This document shows, in pieces, positions 7,864 to 16,009 of a DNA stretch of 64,000 nt (the stretch's first letter is position 1; the number at the start of each line of letters is the position of its first letter). Source of the DNA: Anaerolineae bacterium. Lineage in GTDB: Bacteria; Chloroflexota; Anaerolineae; Aggregatilineales; Phototrophicaceae. Location of the stretch: contig JADLAY010000024.1 in assembly GCA_020849765.1 (NCBI GenBank), forward strand, positions 248,001-312,000, read 5' to 3'. The notes under the pieces are model-generated. The model was given only the letters and a program-made list of their open reading frames with translations. It was not told where the DNA came from and ran no database searches. Position numbers and translations under genes: made by a program.

Positions 7864-9108
7864 ATGGCAACCGATTTACTCGACCGGATACAGCACCTGC
7901 AATTTGACGATCGGGCGGCAGCGGAAGCGCTGCTGCTCGATTTTGTGCGCGGCCAGTTCACGCTCGACGTCGAACAGGTCGAACTGCGCCCGCTGGCGGT
8001 ATCGCTCAACTCGTTCAACGGCTTTCTATATCTGCGCGGCGGCGAGCGGCTGTTCTTCAAGACGCACACCGAGCCGGACACCATCATCGGCGAATACTAC
8101 AATGCCGAACAACTGGCCGAGGCGGGCTACCCGATCCTGCGGCCCAAGATGCAATCGACCGAGGCGGGTAAGCAGCTCTTGATCTACGACTATGTCGACG
8201 CGCCGTCGGTGTTCGACGTGGCCTGGACGATAGAGCAGGGCGACGATCGTGAATCGGGGGCGTTGAGTGCGGCCCACGAAGCGCTGGACGATGCGCTGCT
8301 TGCGATCTACGAGCGGACGCTGGCGGAGCAGAGCGCCGACGAGGCCGCGCGCGCGCCCGTGCACCAGTTGTTCTATCACCGGCTGACGGGCGGACGGCTC
8401 GAACGTTTCTACGGCCCGGACGCGCCGCCGCTCACGATCGACGGCGGGGCAGTCGCCTTCGCCGACGTGCGCCACCTCAAATGGACGATCAACGGCCAGC
8501 GTTACGACCTGTCGCTGGACGACATCATCGCGCGCGCCGTCGACTTGCTGCAACCGGCGCAGCCCGGCCCCAGCATTGCCGGGCATGGCGATGCGCACAA
8601 CGGCAACCTGTTCTATCACGCCGATGGGGCAGGCAGGGCGCACCTGACATACTTCGATCCGGCCTTTGCGGGGCGACATCATCCGCTGCTCGACCTGACG
8701 AAGCCGCTGTTTCACAATGTGTTCGCCATGTGGATGTATCACCCGGCGGACAAGGCGGCGCGGACGCAGGTGGCTGCCCAAGTGAACGGCGACCGCATCA
8801 TGGTGACTCATGACTACGCGCTGCATCCGATCCGGCGGATGTTCTGGCGCAGCAAGGTCGAGCGCGTCCTCATCCCGACGCTCAAACGGCTGAATGTCGA
8901 TGGGCAGCTGCGGGCGGATTGGCGGGCATACCTGAAATCGGCGCTGTTCTGCTGCCCGCTGCTGACCAAGAATCTGCTTGACGCGGACACCTATCCAACG
9001 GAGATCGCGCTGCTCGGCCTGGCACAGGCGGTCGAGATGGGCGCCGAGAGTGCAGGCATCCGCAGTCTGGTCGATGCGACGCTGGACGAGGTCGAGCAGG
9101 TGATTTAG
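7864..9108 (+). CDS. Aminoglycoside phosphotransferase-like small-molecule kinase
   Basis: A 414-residue protein of the APH/choline-kinase fold. The catalytic loop is IAGHGDAHNGNLFYH (the H-G-D-x-H-x-x-N pattern) and the metal-binding Asp sits in LTYFDPAF. The N-terminal lobe has a plausible ATP-contact Lys in RLFFKTHTEPDTI. It ends with a long helical extension. The substrate is unknown. The family covers antibiotic, choline, homoserine and sugar-amine kinases, and nothing here selects one. ATG 7864 is the first in-frame Met; a better-placed Shine-Dalgarno serves an out-of-frame ATG at 7847 that leads to no credible protein. It follows the HisD-like gene by 114 bp. Confidence 0.75.
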   Translation: MATDLLDRIQHLQFDDRAAAEALLLDFVRGQFTLDVEQVELRPLAVSLNSFNGFLYLRGGERLFFKTHTEPDTIIGEYYNAEQLAEAGYPILRPKMQSTEAGKQLLIYDYVDAPSVFDVAWTIEQGDDRESGALSAAHEALDDALLAIYERTLAEQSADEAARAPVHQLFYHRLTGGRLERFYGPDAPPLTIDGGAVAFADVRHLKWTINGQRYDLSLDDIIARAVDLLQPAQPGPSIAGHGDAHNGNLFYHADGAGRAHLTYFDPAFAGRHHPLLDLTKPLFHNVFAMWMYHPADKAARTQVAAQVNGDRIMVTHDYALHPIRRMFWRSKVERVLIPTLKRLNVDGQLRADWRAYLKSALFCCPLLTKNLLDADTYPTEIALLGLAQAVEMGAESAGIRSLVDATLDEVEQVI

Positions 9109-9156
9109 CTCGCGCGTGCATCTCTCCTGACCCATCAAAAACCTCAAAGCTCTCAC

Positions 9157-9185
9157 TTGACACGCTAATTTCGCAGGACTATGCT
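9157..9185 (+). promoter_or_regulatory. Sigma70-type promoter for the GNAT gene
   Basis: A perfect -35 TTGACA (9157-9162), a 17-bp spacer and -10 TATGCT (9180-9185) lie about 60 bp upstream of the acetyltransferase start. Confidence 0.7.
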
Positions 9186-9247
9186 TTCCTCGAAACTACC
9201 AGACGCGCCACAACGCGTCCTTACGAATCGAGATGGAGCTTGATGCC

Positions 9248-10213
9248 ATGATCTCGAAGACCGCACAGCAGATCGCAATCCGCAACTTTCGCTGGGAAGA
9301 TCTCCCCGCCGCGACCGAGGCGCGCCGTCAAACCACACTCCACGACAACGACGACCGCCTGGTCAGCCAAGACGAGTTCCGCCACGAACTGGAAACGCCC
9401 GACTACGATCCTCTACACGACGCGTTTGTGGCCGTGGCACCGAGTGGAGAAATCGCCGGTTTCTGCGACGGCGAGGTCGACATGGACAACCGGCGCGCCT
9501 ACGGCTATGGCTTTGTGGTGCCGGATCAGCGCCGCCAGGGCATCGGCGCGCACCTGCTTGAGGCGAGCGATGCGCGATTGACAGAGCAGATCGTCGCGAC
9601 TGGCGACTTGACCGGCGCATTCATCCAGCGCAACGCCAACGCGGTCAACGAGGGCGCCAATGTGCTGTTGATCGCCTCCGGCTACCAGGTGACGCGCTAT
9701 TTCTATCGCATGTTCATCGACCTTGACGGCGCGCCCGGCCCTACTCCGCTGCCGGAAGGTATCGTGCTGCGCGATGTCGATGGTGAGCGCGATCTTGAGA
9801 CGGTCTACCGGGCGGATCAGGAAGCATTTGCCGATCACTGGGGCTTTACACCGGCGCCGTATTCCGAGTGGAAGCACTATCTGGTCGACGATGGTCATTT
9901 CGATCCGGCGCTGTGGCGGATTGCCTGGGATGGCGACCAGATCGCGGGCGTCTGCCTGGCGCACGTGATCGCCGTGCCCGATGAGACCGGCTGGGTGCGG
10001 CATCTGGCGGTGCGCCGTCCGTGGCGCAAGCGTGGTCTGGGCCTAGCACTGCTGACGGATATGTTCGCCATCTTCAAGGGGCGTGGATTGGCGCGCGCCG
10101 GGTTGGGCGTCGATGCGGCCAGCACGACCAACGCGGTCGGTCTCTACGAGCGCGCGGGCATGCACGTCGGGCTAAAGTTCGTCAGTTACCGGAAGCCGCT
10201 CGCAAATCTGTAA
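9248..10213 (+). CDS. Tandem GNAT N-acetyltransferase
   Basis: About 321 residues holding two GNAT folds in series, the arrangement of mycothiol synthase-like acetyltransferases. The first (about residues 10-160) has the acetyl-CoA loop VVPDQRRQGIGAHLLEAS. The second (about 170-315) has HLAVRRPWRKRGLGLALLTD and a C-terminal NAVGLYERAGMH. Both P-loops look functional. The substrate is unknown. The in-frame ATG 9233 is possible, but ATG 9248 has GGAG 9 nt upstream and is preferred. It is a single-gene unit behind the promoter at 9157-9185. Confidence 0.85.
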   Translation: MISKTAQQIAIRNFRWEDLPAATEARRQTTLHDNDDRLVSQDEFRHELETPDYDPLHDAFVAVAPSGEIAGFCDGEVDMDNRRAYGYGFVVPDQRRQGIGAHLLEASDARLTEQIVATGDLTGAFIQRNANAVNEGANVLLIASGYQVTRYFYRMFIDLDGAPGPTPLPEGIVLRDVDGERDLETVYRADQEAFADHWGFTPAPYSEWKHYLVDDGHFDPALWRIAWDGDQIAGVCLAHVIAVPDETGWVRHLAVRRPWRKRGLGLALLTDMFAIFKGRGLARAGLGVDAASTTNAVGLYERAGMHVGLKFVSYRKPLANL

Positions 10214-10273
10214 CCTTTTGCGCCCCTCCGTATCTAAAGGGCATAGGCACTTTTGAGCAGGAGGTTAAGGCTC

Positions 10274-10495
10274 ATGGGATTTGCGAAGTTCATGGCAGGT
10301 ACGGCAGGGCGTCTGATTCGGATTATCGCGGGTATCGTCCTGATTCTGGTCGGTTTGCTGGTCGTCAAGGATACCGGCGGCATCATCCTCGCCATCGTCG
10401 GCGTGCTGCCGATCCTGGCGGGCGTCCTCAACGTCTGCTTGATCGCACCGATCATCGGCGCGCCGTTCTCCGGTAAAGAGGCCGCCAGCCGCTAG
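10274..10495 (+). CDS. DUF2892 (YgaP-like) small membrane protein
   Basis: A 73-residue protein starting at ATG 10274 with AGGAGG (10259-10264). Two hydrophobic helices, RIIAGIVLILVGLLVV and ILAIVGVLPILAGVLNVC, are separated by a Gly-rich turn and followed by a Cys-Leu-Ile-Ala-Pro segment, as in the DUF2892 domain. The function is unknown. Its TAG stop (10493-10495) overlaps the hisG TAG on the other strand in a shared CTAG. Confidence 0.75.
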   Translation: MGFAKFMAGTAGRLIRIIAGIVLILVGLLVVKDTGGIILAIVGVLPILAGVLNVCLIAPIIGAPFSGKEAASR

Positions 10496-11511
10496 GCCCC
10501 ATGCTCACCGAGGGCGGCACACAATCGCTCGAACGTGGGCGAACGATCCAGAAACAGATAACGCACGGGCGCGACGACCACATCCGTCGCGCCGTGCTCG
10601 CGCAGCACGTTGATGCCCACCAGCAGCGACTTATTCGACAAAATGAGCGTGATCGTGAACCACTGGTCGCCATCGCCGTCGCGAACGCCGTAGATCGGCG
10701 AGATGGTCGGCCCCTGCAAGCCGCGCGTGATCGGGTTGGCGGCAAGACGGCGGGCGATGTCGTCGATATTCGCGGCGCGCATGTTGACCGTCACCTGCGA
10801 GTAATGTTTCCCCTGCAGCGAGGCGTCGACGTACTCCAGCATCGTGTGCACGGCGTCCAACGCCGCACCGCCCGCGCGCAATGCTCCCCGATTGCCAATC
10901 AGACACGCCTGTGATTCCAGAATGATGCCATCGCTGATCGGCTTGAGATGATTCTCGCGCAGGGTCGTGCCCGTCTGCGTCAGATCGACCACGGCGTCGG
11001 CGTAGCCAATCGTCGGCGCCGCCTCGATGGCGCCCTCCGCATTGACGATCGTGAAGTGATGAATGCCCAGACCATGGAGAAATTTGCGCGCCATGTGCGG
11101 GTAGGTCGTGGCGATGCGGATGTTGCGCCGCTGGTATTCGCGGAAGTCGAGCGCGACGTCGGCGAAGTCGGCCATGGTCGAGACGTCGATCCACGACTCC
11201 GGCACGGCGACGAGTAGCTTGCACTCGCCGAAGCCCAGATCCTCGTGGATGACCATCACGTCGTCGTGCGGATACTCGTGGACGACGTCCAGCCCGGTAA
11301 CACCGAGCTGGGCCGTGCCGTCGGCGACTTTGTACAGGATGTCGATCACGCGCTGGAACAGCACGTCGAGATGCGGCACGGCAGGAATGGCGCCGGTGTA
11401 TTGGCGCGGATTGGGCTTATCGACGCGCAGGCCGCAGTCACGCAGAAAGTTCAGCGTCGGGTCGGCGATGGCGCCCTTGCTGGGCAGCGCGAGGGTGACA
11501 CGGTCGTTCAT
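10492..11511 (-). CDS. hisG: ATP phosphoribosyltransferase, long form
   Basis: The first enzyme of histidine synthesis, joining ATP and PRPP. At 339 residues it is clearly longer than short-form HisG. The catalytic domain carries RIATTYPHMARKFL and the PRPP-binding region DAVVDLTQTGTTLREN. After about residue 235 there is a C-terminal ACT-like regulatory domain (QVTVNMRAANIDDIARRL onward, ending VVVAPVRYLFLDRSPTFERL), the HisG_C type that binds histidine in long-form enzymes. Its ATG overlaps the stop of hisZ by 4 nt (ATGA), so the two are translationally coupled. Having both a long form and HisZ is unusual. Confidence 0.9.
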   Translation of the reverse strand: MNDRVTLALPSKGAIADPTLNFLRDCGLRVDKPNPRQYTGAIPAVPHLDVLFQRVIDILYKVADGTAQLGVTGLDVVHEYPHDDVMVIHEDLGFGECKLLVAVPESWIDVSTMADFADVALDFREYQRRNIRIATTYPHMARKFLHGLGIHHFTIVNAEGAIEAAPTIGYADAVVDLTQTGTTLRENHLKPISDGIILESQACLIGNRGALRAGGAALDAVHTMLEYVDASLQGKHYSQVTVNMRAANIDDIARRLAANPITRGLQGPTISPIYGVRDGDGDQWFTITLILSNKSLLVGINVLREHGATDVVVAPVRYLFLDRSPTFERLCAALGEHGA

Positions 11512-12926
11512 TGTGAGGCTCGCTTCAGTGCTTCGACCAGCGCCGCGATCTTGCCCGGCGCGTAATTCGTTCCGTCATAGCGCAAGGCGTCGTCCGTGGT
11601 CAGCGTCAGGTCGCAACCGGCGGCGTCGACGCTGTTCGAGGGCAGCAGGCGTACGGCGATCCCGTGCTCGCGCAAGGACTGCGCCCAATGCACGACCACT
11701 GGCGTATCGATCTGCGCGCTGCACAGTGTGAAGACGGGCGTGTTCGCATCGTCCGCGCCCGAAAGCGCCCGGCGCAGCGCGTCCACGTAATAGACAAAGC
11801 CGACCGCCGGAACTTCGTGCTGAGCGCCGATCAGTCGCGCCAGTTCGTCGTAGCGACCGCCACCGGCGATGTGCAGCGCATCTCCCGCATACAGTTCGAA
11901 GACGACGCCCGTGTAGTAATCCCAGTCGCGGACAAGGCCAGGCTGAATCTCAATCTGATCGGCACTCACGCCGTAATGCGTCAGCGTTTCGATCAGCAGC
12001 GCCAGCGTGCTGACGTGCGCACGGCCACGCTGGGCCAGCGGTGCGAACGCGTGCATCGCAGCCAGTGCATCCGGGTAATGGCCGCCCAGGTATATCCAAT
12101 CGGTCAGCACGTCGAGCACCTGCACGATCTGATCGCGCTGTGCGGCATGGCGATACTTGCGCAGCAAACGTCGGGAGATGTCCTGCTGGCTGCGGCCGCC
12201 CATGGTGACGCCGCGCTCGGTCGCGTCGAGCAGCGTGTTCAGGATCTCCTGAATCTGGCCGCTGTTCGAAGGATCGGGCATGTCGCCGCTGTTGGCGAGC
12301 GCGCCGTCCGCGATCAGGAAGGCGTCGTACTGGTCGAGCACATAGGTCTTGCCGAGCGCAGGGTCGCCGAGCGGCTCGATGTGGCGCAGCAGAAAGCTCT
12401 GTGTACGCGGATCGAGACCGAACGAGTCGATCAACTGGCGCGTCAGTTGGACGTCGCCGATCACCAGCCGCAGATCCTGTGCTCCAGCGGCGGCAGCGCC
12501 GTTGACGGCCATGGCGATGATCTCGGCGTCCGCACCCAGCCGCGACTCGGCATCGGCGCCCAGACCGATCAGCTCGGCACCGATGCTCAGACGCTCGTAG
12601 TCGATCTGGCTCGAAGCAGGATCATCTTCGAAGATGGTACCGCTGAACTGCCAGCGCGCGACGTGGCCCTCGCCAAGCTCCTGCATGTAGCGATGCAGCG
12701 CCGGCGTCGTGAATTCCGGGCGCAGCGCCAGTTGAATGCCGTAGCGCTCGAAGGTGAAGAGCCGGTGCAGGATTTGATCCCCGGCGCGCGACAGAAAGAG
12801 TTCGGCGCGTTCGAGCATCGGCGCATCGGCTGGCAGGTAGCCATAGAGCGCCATGTGGCTGCGCAGGCGTGTGGCTAAGCTGCGCACGCTCTCAGCGGTT
12901 TGATCGCGGAGAATACTGTTCGACAC
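11508..12926 (-). CDS. hisZ: ATP phosphoribosyltransferase regulatory subunit (HisRS-like)
   Basis: A 472-residue paralogue of histidyl-tRNA synthetase that in short-form systems forms the regulatory subunit of HisG. HisRS-derived segments are visible: RPEFTTPALHRYM, VRDWDYYTGVVFE and IAGGGRYDELARLIG. The motif 2 region reads SGTIFEDDP and not the synthetase Arg-containing pattern, so aminoacylation is unlikely. A degenerate C-terminal anticodon-domain-like segment (TPVFTLCSAQIDTPVVV onward) remains. The start is GTG 12926. It overlaps hisG by 4 nt, which supports HisZ over HisS. Confidence 0.85.
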   Translation of the reverse strand: MSNSILRDQTAESVRSLATRLRSHMALYGYLPADAPMLERAELFLSRAGDQILHRLFTFERYGIQLALRPEFTTPALHRYMQELGEGHVARWQFSGTIFEDDPASSQIDYERLSIGAELIGLGADAESRLGADAEIIAMAVNGAAAAGAQDLRLVIGDVQLTRQLIDSFGLDPRTQSFLLRHIEPLGDPALGKTYVLDQYDAFLIADGALANSGDMPDPSNSGQIQEILNTLLDATERGVTMGGRSQQDISRRLLRKYRHAAQRDQIVQVLDVLTDWIYLGGHYPDALAAMHAFAPLAQRGRAHVSTLALLIETLTHYGVSADQIEIQPGLVRDWDYYTGVVFELYAGDALHIAGGGRYDELARLIGAQHEVPAVGFVYYVDALRRALSGADDANTPVFTLCSAQIDTPVVVHWAQSLREHGIAVRLLPSNSVDAAGCDLTLTTDDALRYDGTNYAPGKIAALVEALKRASQ

Positions 12927-13031
12927 AATGCTTGTTACCGTATGCGGTCGTGTTAGCTGGAAAGAAGCTCATGATAGCGCGGGGGGGAGGGGGAAGCAAT
13001 GCAAGAATCGCGGGGAATGTGCGGTTCGCGT

Positions 13032-13056
13032 AGGGGTTTGGCGCCGCCAAACCCCT
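13032..13056 (-). terminator. Perfect 11-bp hairpin downstream of the L,D-transpeptidase gene
   Basis: AGGGGTTTGGC pairs with GCCAAACCCCT around a 3-nt loop. It lies 26 bp past the L,D-transpeptidase stop and upstream of hisZ. No U-tract follows on either strand, so it may be a terminator that does not need one or an mRNA-end stabiliser. Confidence 0.5.
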
Positions 13057-13081
13057 CCAATGCGGTCGTTCCAGGTGATAA

Positions 13082-14140
13082 CTAGCGATAATCGCCGCTG
13101 CTGTAGACGTAGACGGCCGGGCCGAGGTCGTTATCGACGCTGAAGTCGAACTCGTCCGAGGCCCAGCTGTAGAGCCAGGCTGCATCTGTGATCGAGAGGT
13201 TGACACAGCCATGGCTGCGACGGTAGCCAAAACCGTCATGCCAGTAGGCGCCGTGGAGCGCGATATCGCCGTCGAAGTACATCGTCCACGGCACTTCTTC
13301 CAGGAAGTAGAAGTCCGGCTTGCCCTCGGCGCCGCTCATCAGCGTGCGCGGATAGCGGACGTAAACGTGGAAGAAGCCCTCGTTGGTCGGCCAATCGCTC
13401 ATGCCGGACGAGACGAGCGACGTGTAGACCGGCGTATTGCCTTCGTAGGCGATCATGACCTGCTCGTAGAGGTCGACGCTGACCCAGCGCTCGGTGTCAA
13501 TTTCGGCGGGACGTTCGACCGGCAGGAACTTGGCGATCTGCGTCTGGATGATCCACTGGTCGATGCCGACCTGATACCAGCGCCAGCCGTCGACCTCGAC
13601 CGAGTCGTAGATGTTGACGACCTGGTAGCGCAGATAAAGCGGATCGGTTGTCAGCGGTTCGGCGCCCGGTGTTTGACTGGCGCGCGTGTGGACGAGCACC
13701 CAGGCGAACGGATATTGCAGTGACTCTTCGGGATTCTCAGGCAGGCGCACCCCGGCGAAACGTGAGACGGCCGCATCCTGCAAGACGGCGTTCGGCACCC
13801 ATTGGCTGTCGTTGATCATCGTCCAATCGCCTTCGACAGCATGGACGGTGACGAAATTGAAGCCCGCGTCGAGCGTGCCGACCGGCTGGCCGCCCGGTGC
13901 ATCGAGGATTGCCGTGGTGCCATTGACGCGGCGGTACACGCGGTCGTAAAGCAACTGCTCATTTGGCAGCATCTGCGTGACCGCCGGGCTTGGATAGGCA
14001 TTGATCAGCTCGTCGGCGATGCCGTGCGACGAGTCCTCGCAGGCTGCGTCGAGGCAGTTATCATCCGCGTGAACGGCGGCGGGCAGCAAGGTCAGGCTGG
14101 CCAGCAGGCCGAGTGTCAATAGGCGTCGAAGCGGCTTCAC
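13082..14140 (-). CDS. Secreted L,D-transpeptidase (YkuD domain) with N-terminal SH3-like region
   Basis: Predicted to form 3-3 peptidoglycan cross-links or attach wall proteins. The start GTG 14140 has AGAGGGA 6 nt upstream and gives a clean signal peptide (LLTLGLLASLTLLPAAVHA). The longer ATG at 14188 lies inside the predicted -10 box and is rejected. About 352 residues: an SH3-like segment at about 60-190, then a YkuD domain from about 210. The active site is ALHGAYWHDGFGYRRSHGCV, with the invariant His and Cys312. It is monocistronic and divergent from the SH3b gene. Confidence 0.9.
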   Translation of the reverse strand: MKPLRRLLTLGLLASLTLLPAAVHADDNCLDAACEDSSHGIADELINAYPSPAVTQMLPNEQLLYDRVYRRVNGTTAILDAPGGQPVGTLDAGFNFVTVHAVEGDWTMINDSQWVPNAVLQDAAVSRFAGVRLPENPEESLQYPFAWVLVHTRASQTPGAEPLTTDPLYLRYQVVNIYDSVEVDGWRWYQVGIDQWIIQTQIAKFLPVERPAEIDTERWVSVDLYEQVMIAYEGNTPVYTSLVSSGMSDWPTNEGFFHVYVRYPRTLMSGAEGKPDFYFLEEVPWTMYFDGDIALHGAYWHDGFGYRRSHGCVNLSITDAAWLYSWASDEFDFSVDNDLGPAVYVYSSGDYR

Positions 14141-14183
14141 GGCAGTTCCCTCTAGATCAGGTGTGTTCACGTCGGTTGATTTC

Positions 14184-14213
14184 AGCATATCATCGTTGCC
14201 AGAATCGTTTCAA
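14184..14213 (-). promoter_or_regulatory. Promoter for the L,D-transpeptidase gene
   Basis: On the minus strand, TTGAAA (14213-14208), an 18-bp spacer and TATGCT (14189-14184). It predicts a start of transcription near 14177, downstream of the ATG at 14188, which supports translation from GTG 14140. Confidence 0.55.
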
Positions 14214-14295
14214 CTGCGGTCAACCTACGCGCAAGCGCCGGGCAGGCAACGCTCACGGAGTTGTAGACATATCACTAGGTGGGACGTGAGATTAA

Positions 14296-14324
14296 TTGCT
14301 CCATAACGGGATAGGCTTTATACT
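14296..14324 (+). promoter_or_regulatory. Promoter for the five-SH3b gene
   Basis: TTGCTC (14296-14301), a 17-bp spacer and TATACT (14319-14324), followed by AGGAGG at 14387-14392 and ATG 14398. Confidence 0.65.
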
Positions 14325-14397
14325 CTGAAAAGATAAGTTTCGTTTTGTCTTGGCAATAGAACCATCACGCTGCGACACTGCTCATGAGGAGGTTCGC

Positions 14398-15858
14398 ATG
14401 AAGTTATTCTCTGGCAAACGGCGAGCGCTGGTATTGCTGCTTGCACTCTTGCTGCTGCCGATGTCGTTTCAGGCCGCCCTGGCACAACCGCAGTACGAGA
14501 TTCCGCTGCTGGTCACCAACACCAGCTTCCTGAACGTTCGCACCGGCCCCGGCGTGCAGTACACCACGCTGGTGACGGTCGTCGGCGGGAGCGAGCTTCC
14601 TGTGCTGGCCATAGGCAGCGATAGCGTCTGGTATCTCGTTTCGACACCTGTGGGCGTCGGCTGGGTCAACGTCGACTTCACACTGCCGCGCGGGAACTTC
14701 ACCGTCGTCCCGACGATCAACGTGAATGCGATCGGTGCGACCCTGTTTGCGCCGGTGACGGTGCCGACGCTGAGCATCGGCCTGGATGCCGGGCAAGGCG
14801 GCGGCCAGGCGGCAGCGCCGACCTCGACCGTCGAGCGCTTCCGCGCACAGATCAATGTGGAAGCGGTCAACCTGCGCCGCGAGCCGTTGGATAACTCCGC
14901 GCCGATCGCGATCGTGGGCGTGGATAAGACCGGCGTCAGCGATTACTCGATTGTCGGTCGCAGTGTCGACAGCCGCGGCGTCGAATGGCTGCAAATCGAC
15001 ATGCCCGGCATTGGCACCGGCTGGATCGAAGCGCCGAAGCTGACCCTGCGCCTGTCAGCGCGCTATCGCACGGTGCTGCAGGTCGTGGCGGATATCGTCG
15101 GCATGGTCGCCGACCCGGTCAGCAACGAGGGGATCGGGATGCCCGTCCTCCAGCGCAACCAGGAGATCTTCCTGCTCGACATCACGCCGAACGGCCTATT
15201 CGTCAAGGTTGAGACGGGCGACGGCATCGTCGGCTGGCTGCCATTCAACAGCGTGCAGACGCGCACCGGCACCACATCCGACGATCTGGCTGCGCAGGCA
15301 GCCTCCAACCCGCCAGCCGCGCAATTTGTGGACGGCCAGGGTGGCGGTGGCCCATCGCCCGTGCTGTTCCCGCAGTTGGAGCTGGCACACCTGATCGTCA
15401 ATACCAGCTATCTGAACGTCCGCAGCGGCCCCGGCCCGCAGTTCGCCAGCATCGCCACCGTCAGCGGCGGCACGTCGCTCGATGTCCTGGGCGTCGTCGA
15501 GGATGGCAGCTGGTTCTACGTGCGCGGCACGTTCGGCACCGGCTGGGTCTTCAACGAATTCACGCTCTTCCGCGGCGTCTACGACAACGTCCCGGTGATC
15601 ACGGGCAACGCGGCAGCCTCGCTGGCCGTCGTCCAAACGCCAGTCGCCATCTTCAGCACCGCGCTGACGCTGTATGCGGCGCCGGGTGTGAATTTCGGCG
15701 CCGTGGCCTTCATCAACGGCCCCGGCGAACTGCCGGTCGTGGCACGGACGGCCGATGGGACGTGGGTGCAGGTCAATTCATCCGCCGGGTTCGGCTGGGT
15801 GCTGGCGTCGCAGGTGATTGTCCGCGGCGACCCGAACCTAATCCCGGTCGTCGGCTAA
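14398..15858 (+). CDS. Secreted protein with five SH3b repeats
   Basis: A 486-residue exported protein. ATG 14398 follows a perfect AGGAGG, and the N-terminus is a signal peptide ending near ALAQ. Five SH3-like units are visible at about residues 36-101, 148-218, 224-288, 332-398 and 417-479. Units 1 and 4 keep the canonical LNVRTGPG/LNVRSGPG signature and unit 5 has the related LYAAPG. Units 2 and 3 are more divergent. No catalytic domain is present. Bacterial SH3b domains commonly bind peptidoglycan peptides, so a wall-binding or scaffold role is likely. It stands between the L,D-transpeptidase and LCP genes and ends at a strong terminator. Confidence 0.85.
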   Translation: MKLFSGKRRALVLLLALLLLPMSFQAALAQPQYEIPLLVTNTSFLNVRTGPGVQYTTLVTVVGGSELPVLAIGSDSVWYLVSTPVGVGWVNVDFTLPRGNFTVVPTINVNAIGATLFAPVTVPTLSIGLDAGQGGGQAAAPTSTVERFRAQINVEAVNLRREPLDNSAPIAIVGVDKTGVSDYSIVGRSVDSRGVEWLQIDMPGIGTGWIEAPKLTLRLSARYRTVLQVVADIVGMVADPVSNEGIGMPVLQRNQEIFLLDITPNGLFVKVETGDGIVGWLPFNSVQTRTGTTSDDLAAQAASNPPAAQFVDGQGGGGPSPVLFPQLELAHLIVNTSYLNVRSGPGPQFASIATVSGGTSLDVLGVVEDGSWFYVRGTFGTGWVFNEFTLFRGVYDNVPVITGNAAASLAVVQTPVAIFSTALTLYAAPGVNFGAVAFINGPGELPVVARTADGTWVQVNSSAGFGWVLASQVIVRGDPNLIPVVG

Positions 15859-15880
15859 CGCTCAAAGCACTTCACAAGCA

Positions 15881-15916
15881 AAGGCAGCCGCTGGAAATCG
15901 ACGGCTGCCTTTTTGT
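15881..15916 (+). terminator. Rho-independent terminator after the SH3b gene
   Basis: AAGGCAGCCG (15881-15890) pairs with CGGCTGCCTT (15902-15911) and is followed by a TTTTGTTT tract. This is a classic intrinsic terminator. Confidence 0.9.
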
Positions 15917-16009
15917 TTGCCTCCGCTCAAGCGGTGCTTGCTCCACGCGCGCAAAATCGGCGTCATAATCGTGAACATCGTCGACATCATCGTTCAAGGA
16001 CTGCGAATC

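Noticed and set aside
7811-8182. Short frame with a better-spaced Shine-Dalgarno (ATG 7847) than the kinase gene
   Set aside because: The product is Ser/Arg/Cys-rich with no family, and it overlaps the kinase gene, which has clear catalytic motifs.
11664-12878. 404-codon plus-strand frame inside hisZ
   Set aside because: Antisense shadow with low-complexity Arg/Gln-rich sequence.
10492-12926. Reading the 472-residue gene as histidyl-tRNA synthetase
   Set aside because: Motif 2 lacks the catalytic Arg pattern, and it is coupled to hisG by a 4-nt overlap, both favouring HisZ.
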